Assembly (NCBI GenBank): GCA_900079695.1
Contig: LT599022.1
Location: 78,222 to 142,221, forward strand
Direction of reading: 5' to 3'
Source of the DNA: an uncultured Alphaproteobacteria bacterium
GTDB taxonomy: Bacteria; Pseudomonadota; Alphaproteobacteria; Rhodospirillales; Rhodospirillaceae
Length of the DNA: 64,000 nt
Part shown: piece after piece, positions 60,001-64,000 of the stretch
How positions within the stretch are numbered: position 1 is the stretch's first letter
Layout of the letters: every line of letters starts with the position of its first letter
The notes under the pieces: model-generated
Seen by the model: only the letters and a program-made list of their open reading frames with translations
Database searches by the model: none
What the model was told of the DNA's origin: nothing
Program-made: the position numbers and the translations under genes

Positions 60001-62950
60001 ACTCTTCGCGGGAAAGGCGCGCAACAAGGTTGCGCTTGCGCTTCAGCAGGCGGGAGGCACGGCTGGAACCGTCGACCCGGGGGCCGACCTGCCACGGCTT
60101 GCACAGCTTCGCGACCTTCTCGTCCAGTTCGACACGTTCGAGCCTCGCCTCGCGCAGGTGCCGGGCTGGTCGGGGCTGGCGACCGAAGCGATCACCCTGG
60201 CTCAGGGGTTCGCGCGAGCCGACCGTCTCCGCAAGGCCATCGCGGCGCAGGCCCCGGATCCCGACAGCCTTGCCCGTCTTCGCAAGACGGTGGCCAATCT
60301 CGTCGTCGAGGCCAACGATCTGCTCGATCCGAATGGGGCCATTGCGCGGGCGGCCGCTCGTCTCGGGCAGGCTTTGAATGCTTTCGACGTGGCCATGGAA
60401 CGCTTCGGCACGTTGGCGAAAGTGCCCGAACGGATGGATTTCGACGCCCTGCGCGCGCAGGCCGAAGCAATCGCGGCGCATGCGGAACGCCTCAACGCCT
60501 GGACCCACTGGCAGCGTGCGCGGAGCGAAGCGATTTCACTCGGCTTGATGCCTCTGGTCGAAGCGGTCGAGAGCGGAGCCGTTGCGCCAAATGAGACGGT
60601 TCGTGCCTTCGAAGTCGCATATGCACGGTGGTTCGCCGCGACGCGGATCGACGAGGAGCCGATCCTCCGCCACTTCATGTCGGGCGAACACGCCGACCGG
60701 ATCCAACGATACCGGGAACTGGTGGACCGTCACAGCGAACTCTCGGTTCGATACATCCGCGCCAGGCTCTGCGGTTTGATCCCGTCGAAAGACGAAAGCG
60801 GGAAGCTCGGCGGCTACGGAGTCCTGAAGCATCAGCTTCAGTTGCAACGCGCGCACAAGCCGATTCGCAGGCTGGCGTCCGAGATGGGTGATGCCTTCAC
60901 GCGGCTGGCTCCGTGCATGCTGATGAGCCCGCTGTCGATCGCGCAGTATCTTCCTCCGGATCAAGCCTTGTTCGATCTCGTCATCTTCGACGAAGCTTCC
61001 CAGATCACGCCGTGGGATGCGATCGGTGCGATGGCGCGAGGCAAGCAGGTGATCGTCGCAGGAGACCCGCGGCAAATGCCGCCGACGAACTTCTTTCTTC
61101 GCGGATCGTCGGATACCGACGGCGACGACGGGACGGAGGCCGACCTCGAAAGCATTCTGGACGAATGCCTGGCTGCCGGAGTGCCGCAGCATAGCCTCGA
61201 GTGGCATTATCGGAGCCGCCATGAAAGTCTCATCACGTTTTCCAATCATGCTTACTACGACGGGAAGCTCGTGACCTTCCCGGCTCCGGTGACGCGGGCG
61301 AGCGCGGTGAGTTGGAGAAAGGTGGATGGCGTTTACGCGAAGGGCGCGGGGAAGACCAACCCCATTGAAGCTCAGGCTCTCGTCGAGGAAGCGATAAGGC
61401 GATTGCGCGATCCGGGATTCGTCGATTCCCAGGGCAAGCCGCTGACCCTGGGGATCATCACACTCAACTCCGAGCAACAGAGCCTCGTCGAAGATCTTCT
61501 CGACAGGGAACGCCGCCGCCACCCGGAAATCGAGCCCGCTTTCAGCGACGAGTGCTCTGAGCCCGTGGTCGTCAAAAACCTCGAGACAGTGCAAGGCGAC
61601 GAGCGAGATCTGATCCTGCTCGGCGTCGGGTTCGGCCCCACGGAACCGGCCGGCAAAACGATGTCGATGAACTTCGGCGCACTGAACAAGCAGGGCGGAG
61701 AGCGGCGGTTGAACGTCGCGATCACTCGCGCCCGGTCCGAAATGGTGGTGTTCACCTCCTTCGAGCCGGGAATGATCGATCTGACCCGGACTACCGCACG
61801 CGCCGTGACCGACCTCAAGAATTTCGTTGCCTATGCCGAGCGCGGCCCGCGGGCGATTGCGGAGGCCGTGCGCGGCTCGCTCGGCGGGGCAGATTCACCA
61901 TTCGAGGAAGCCGTGGCGGACGAACTTCGCCGGAAAGGATGGACGGTCGTGCCCCAAGTCGGGGTCTCGAAATTCCGGATCGACCTCGGCGTCGTCCATC
62001 CGGACCGCCCCGGAGATTACCTGCTCGGTATCGAATGCGACGGCGCGACCTATCACAGCGCCGCGACGGCCCGCGATCGCGATAAGGTCCGCGCCGCGAT
62101 TCTCGAGAACCTCGGCTGGAAGCTCCTGCGAATTTGGTCGACCGACTGGTGGATCGATAGACGGGGCGCCGCCGATCGGATCCACCGGCAGATCGAGGAG
62201 TTCCTTTCCGCCGATCGGACCGCCGCTGCCGAGCGAGCCGCCGCGGCGACCGTTGCCGATGACGGAATCGATGCCGCCGAGGAAACCGCCATTCCCGATC
62301 CGTCGGTCGTTCAGATCGACGAGGCAGAGCCGTCGCCGATGTTGGAAACGACGGAAGACACCATCACGCTATTTCCTGCGCCCGACGATGATATCGTCGA
62401 TGATCCGCCGGACACTCGTCCTGCGCAGCTTATTGCACGGGCGGCGTCGCCGGTGACGGATGAGCACTACCATGTGTCCACATTCGCGGGCTTCGAAGCC
62501 CAGATTCTCCCGCAGGATTTTTACGAGCCGACCTATGATGCGACCCTTGAACTCTTGATCGATCACGTCCTCGCCACCGAAGCGCCGATCGCCGAACCTC
62601 TCCTCGTTCAGCGGATAGCAAGAGCCCACGGCTTCCAACGCGCCGGACGGGTCATCAGGGATCGTGTGATGAAAATCGTGCGCCGAAAGCACCACGTTAC
62701 CAAGGAAGAAGGCGGCAATGCTTTCGTTTGGATGGATCGTCAGGCTTCCCTGGCGTGGTCGGTTGCCCGTTTCCCGGCCACGGAAAACGATATTCGTCAG
62801 ATCGAGTTCATCGCGCTTGCCGAGCTTGCGGCAGTCGAAGGAGATCCCGTCGAAATTTCTAGGAAATTCGGAGTGCGACGGCTTTCGGCATCCGCACGTG
62901 CTCGCATCGAAATTGCGAAAGGTTCAGTTGTGCCCCGCATTCTTCTGTAG
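57053..62950 (+). CDS. Giant DUF4011/SF1-helicase/Vsr-like nuclease/DUF3320 protein
   Basis: 1965-residue multidomain protein. From the N-terminus: about 200 residues of beta-rich sequence; a transglutaminase-like segment with Cys near 216 (ATCLDTTLL) and His near 242 (EGHAFAGVWL); a DUF4011-type start (IEQWQRKLLDLTTRNRLLHL, about 372); a split superfamily 1 helicase with Walker A DGPPGTGKSQT near 683, Walker B VIFDEASQITPWDA near 1312 and the C-terminal LNVAITRARSEMVVF; a Vsr/REase-like nuclease (about 1612-1710: SPFEEAVADELRRKGW, FRIDLGVVHP, LGIECDGATYHS); and a DUF3320-type end (about 1820-1870). This family is recurrent in defence islands and probably recognises and cuts foreign DNA. No partner gene is evident. 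Confidence 0.85.
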   Translation: MALTIQATVASKIGFASHQNAVPIIREIVLSNSDTALENLHLVLGADPAFLKPRTWPIDRLGEGDELRVSERDVALHAQMLGDLRESLSGAITLRLEAADGTELATFSQAVEILARNEWGGADSMVELLPAFIMPNDPAVDQVLKTASDILRRAGRPDALDGYASGKRERVWEITSAIWSAIAGFQLSYAVPPASFERTGQKIRTPSAILEGRVATCLDTTLLFAATLEQAGLNPLVVLTEGHAFAGVWLQPMEFATLVTDEAAALRRHLDLSDLVVFETTLATSASPAGFSQAMAAAQRQIAEGSKDRFDAVIDVHRARMQKIRPLGVPGITGQGEMSADKPVVLEGLEAAPFLPAFDVAVEAPEETAGSRIEQWQRKLLDLTTRNRLLHLPEAAKAVRLLCPDPGKLEDLLASGKKVRIVPMPDLEIGGRDEDLYEARNRENLKEEVARTAMERGEALSLLSKDKLDAALVELYRKARSDIEEGGANTLYLALGFLKWKKSATEQRVYRAPLILLPVKLERRSALSGVVMGHHEDEPRFNLTLLELLRQDFALNIPGLSGELPKDDNGIDVAGVWRVVRAAIRDIPGFEVVPEVVLATVSFAKYLMWKDLVDRAARLKESPLVRHLIEREDAPLDQTGEFPRPEDLDGKTDPAELFTPLPADSSQLAAVVASAEGRHFVLDGPPGTGKSQTIANIIAHNLGLGRRVLFVAEKKAALDVVQRRLEEKGLGPFCLELHSAKATKVAVLKQLDRAWTTRDALTEAEWRHEATEAKRLRDDLNDLVRVLHRRDPSGWTIHRAIGRAIRDTEAASLKLTFAPRAHHDANDMSRFGDVTRRLGIAWNVVADLPQDLKGVSQAEWSNGWQEAILAASARLPSAIDDFKASAAELLAATGLSIEANDREAIAALLTFVQLLLDMHGHDLRLAFVPDFVDRNTSAGKAMALVSEYRKVEHELSAPYAPEAARRVPIEALREQWAEAGKKKLFAGKARNKVALALQQAGGTAGTVDPGADLPRLAQLRDLLVQFDTFEPRLAQVPGWSGLATEAITLAQGFARADRLRKAIAAQAPDPDSLARLRKTVANLVVEANDLLDPNGAIARAAARLGQALNAFDVAMERFGTLAKVPERMDFDALRAQAEAIAAHAERLNAWTHWQRARSEAISLGLMPLVEAVESGAVAPNETVRAFEVAYARWFAATRIDEEPILRHFMSGEHADRIQRYRELVDRHSELSVRYIRARLCGLIPSKDESGKLGGYGVLKHQLQLQRAHKPIRRLASEMGDAFTRLAPCMLMSPLSIAQYLPPDQALFDLVIFDEASQITPWDAIGAMARGKQVIVAGDPRQMPPTNFFLRGSSDTDGDDGTEADLESILDECLAAGVPQHSLEWHYRSRHESLITFSNHAYYDGKLVTFPAPVTRASAVSWRKVDGVYAKGAGKTNPIEAQALVEEAIRRLRDPGFVDSQGKPLTLGIITLNSEQQSLVEDLLDRERRRHPEIEPAFSDECSEPVVVKNLETVQGDERDLILLGVGFGPTEPAGKTMSMNFGALNKQGGERRLNVAITRARSEMVVFTSFEPGMIDLTRTTARAVTDLKNFVAYAERGPRAIAEAVRGSLGGADSPFEEAVADELRRKGWTVVPQVGVSKFRIDLGVVHPDRPGDYLLGIECDGATYHSAATARDRDKVRAAILENLGWKLLRIWSTDWWIDRRGAADRIHRQIEEFLSADRTAAAERAAAATVADDGIDAAEETAIPDPSVVQIDEAEPSPMLETTEDTITLFPAPDDDIVDDPPDTRPAQLIARAASPVTDEHYHVSTFAGFEAQILPQDFYEPTYDATLELLIDHVLATEAPIAEPLLVQRIARAHGFQRAGRVIRDRVMKIVRRKHHVTKEEGGNAFVWMDRQASLAWSVARFPATENDIRQIEFIALAELAAVEGDPVEISRKFGVRRLSASARARIEIAKGSVVPRILL

Positions 62951-63186
62951 TTTTACATTGGTTATGGCAATGCGTAGTAGAGGTCGTCGCATTGGGCTGA
63001 ACGATTTCTCGGTTGCAGCGTTTGACGCACCGGCGCCTATGCGCCCATTGTCGGCATTCGCAATTTGGATCGCCGCGACGGGGAGCAGTCGTCCATTCAG
63101 ATTGCTTGGTTCAATTCACTCCCAGCACGTTCACATCGAGATGCATTCCTGATTGTGGTGTCTCGGCCAAGCTCGTAAAATCTGAC

Positions 63187-64000
63187 ATGATTACTGGCAG
63201 CCGGAATGTCACTGGACGGAAGATGTACACGGATAACGGCAAGACTCCTCTCCTGGACAAGAGATTTGATCAGGACGAATCTGCCTCGCGCTACGTCGGC
63301 CATGTCTTCGTACGGTTATCCGCTAAGGGAAGAAAATTCACGAATGTGGACTTTCGATATTCTACGTTCGACGCTTGTTATTTCAGGAATGCGCAATTCA
63401 ATTCCTGCGATTTCACCGGCTGTCGGTTCGTCGGTTCCAATTTCCACGGCGCGACGTTTTCCGGATGCACGTTCGACTATTCGTCGTTCGAGAAGACCAC
63501 GATCGATCCGACCATCCTCGACACAGAATACCCTAAGCCTGAAAACCTTCGTGCCCGCTTCGCCCGCACGCTCCGCATGAACTTTTCCCAGTTGGGGGAT
63601 GTCGCATCAGCCAACAAGGCGATGAGGGTGGAGCTTGAAGCAACCGGTATTCATTGCCGGAAGGCCGTGTTCTCTGACGAAAAGTACTACAGATCGAAAT
63701 ACACAGGTGTCTTGTGGTGGAAAGCTCTTTACGACCTTCTGCTCTTCCGGTTGGGCGACTTCGTCTGGGGTAACGGCGAGAGCCTTGGCCGCCTGCTGCG
63801 TTGCGTGCTGCTGGTCCTGCTTGCGATGACCGCCTTCGACGTCGTGGAGTTCGGCAGTCCCAATTTGACGAGCAGTTGGGGAACGTCCTTCCTTCGTTCG
63901 TTCGAATTGTTCATGGGCGTGCCATTCGATCCAGTCGATTATCCCAAGCCATATGTCGGCATCATGACGTTGGTTCGGCTTATTGCTATCGCGTTCCTAA
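63187..64000 (+). CDS. Pentapeptide-repeat membrane protein (partial)
   Basis: Cut by the right edge after 271 codons. Residues 45-100 form pentapeptide repeats of the A(D/N)LXX type (FTNVDFRYSTFDACYFRNAQ, then FNSCDFTGCRFVGSNFHGAT), which fold into a square beta-helix. A helical stretch follows, then hydrophobic segments from about 200 (LGRLLRCVLLVLLAMTAFDV) and at the edge (VGIMTLVRLIAIAFL), suggesting a membrane channel or anchor as in some pentapeptide/ion-channel-like proteins. An ATG at 63223 has a better ribosome site (GGACGGAAG) and may be the true start. Function unknown; location beside defence genes is suggestive only. Confidence 0.7.
   Translation, partial: MITGSRNVTGRKMYTDNGKTPLLDKRFDQDESASRYVGHVFVRLSAKGRKFTNVDFRYSTFDACYFRNAQFNSCDFTGCRFVGSNFHGATFSGCTFDYSSFEKTTIDPTILDTEYPKPENLRARFARTLRMNFSQLGDVASANKAMRVELEATGIHCRKAVFSDEKYYRSKYTGVLWWKALYDLLLFRLGDFVWGNGESLGRLLRCVLLVLLAMTAFDVVEFGSPNLTSSWGTSFLRSFELFMGVPFDPVDYPKPYVGIMTLVRLIAIAFL

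Noticed and set aside
62964..63152. 62-codon open frame after the helicase-nuclease gene
   Set aside because: No ribosome-binding site, no recognisable domain; could be real but not supported by anything I can see.

Overview
The window is GC-rich chromosomal DNA, most likely from an alphaproteobacterium of Rhodospirillales type. This is inferred from an HWE-family histidine kinase, a repABC-type RepC with its antisense RNA, a type II-C CRISPR-Cas system, and high third-position GC. Species cannot be assigned from sequence alone. Roughly the first 46 kb are uniformly GC-rich and look native. From about 46 kb to the right edge the GC content is lower and more variable, and the content is that of a mobile/defence island.

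Region by region. (1) 1-5.8 kb: a sensor histidine kinase cut by the left edge, a DnaQ-like exonuclease, a luciferase-family oxidoreductase, a beta-carbonic anhydrase and a membrane metallophosphoesterase. (2) 6-22 kb: a bacterial microcompartment (BMC) locus of propanediol-utilisation type. A PocR-domain sigma-54 activator is followed by a terminator, a pair of palindromic upstream sites and a good -24/-12 promoter. Sixteen co-directional genes follow: shell proteins, B12-dependent diol/glycerol dehydratase (pduCDE), its reactivase (pduGH), EutJ, a flavoprotein-like protein, the BMC vertex protein, cobalamin adenosyltransferase, a GlcG/HbpS protein, CoA-acylating aldehyde dehydrogenase and a zinc alcohol dehydrogenase. 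(3) 22.5-32 kb: glycerol catabolism (glpD, glpP, an attenuator-like terminator, glpK, glpF, then dhaK, dhaL and a three-domain dhaM), followed by purC. The adjacency suggests that the BMC may process glycerol (to 3-hydroxypropionaldehyde) as well as, or instead of, 1,2-propanediol. (4) 33-46 kb: an exported esterase on the minus strand, then a six-gene operon related to the poorly understood srfABC genes. It encodes two membrane-anchored SrfA-like proteins (one with a VWA domain), SrfB with actin/Hsp70-type ATPase motifs, SrfC with a P-loop, a Sel1-repeat membrane protein and an exported VWA protein.

(5) 46-51 kb: plasmid-derived DNA. A repABC-type repC gene is interrupted by one in-frame TAA and preceded by a candidate antisense countertranscript RNA, without repA or repB. 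It is followed by direct repeats, small unknown genes, a short C5 cytosine methyltransferase and a zeta-like toxin with its presumed antitoxin. (6) 51.1-56.6 kb: a complete type II-C CRISPR-Cas locus with 14 repeats and 13 spacers, cas2, cas1, cas9 and a recognisable tracrRNA. Each intact repeat carries its own promoter, so the array is transcribed towards the cas genes. (7) 57-64 kb: a 1965-residue helicase-nuclease fusion, probably a defence protein, and the start of a pentapeptide-repeat membrane protein cut by the right edge.

The parts most worth following up are the srfABC-like ATPase/GTPase/VWA operon, the PDU compartment with a CsoS1D-like shell protein and unusual targeting helices, its sigma-54 control region, the GlpP/attenuator pair, and the CRISPR/tracrRNA/helicase defence island sitting on plasmid remains.
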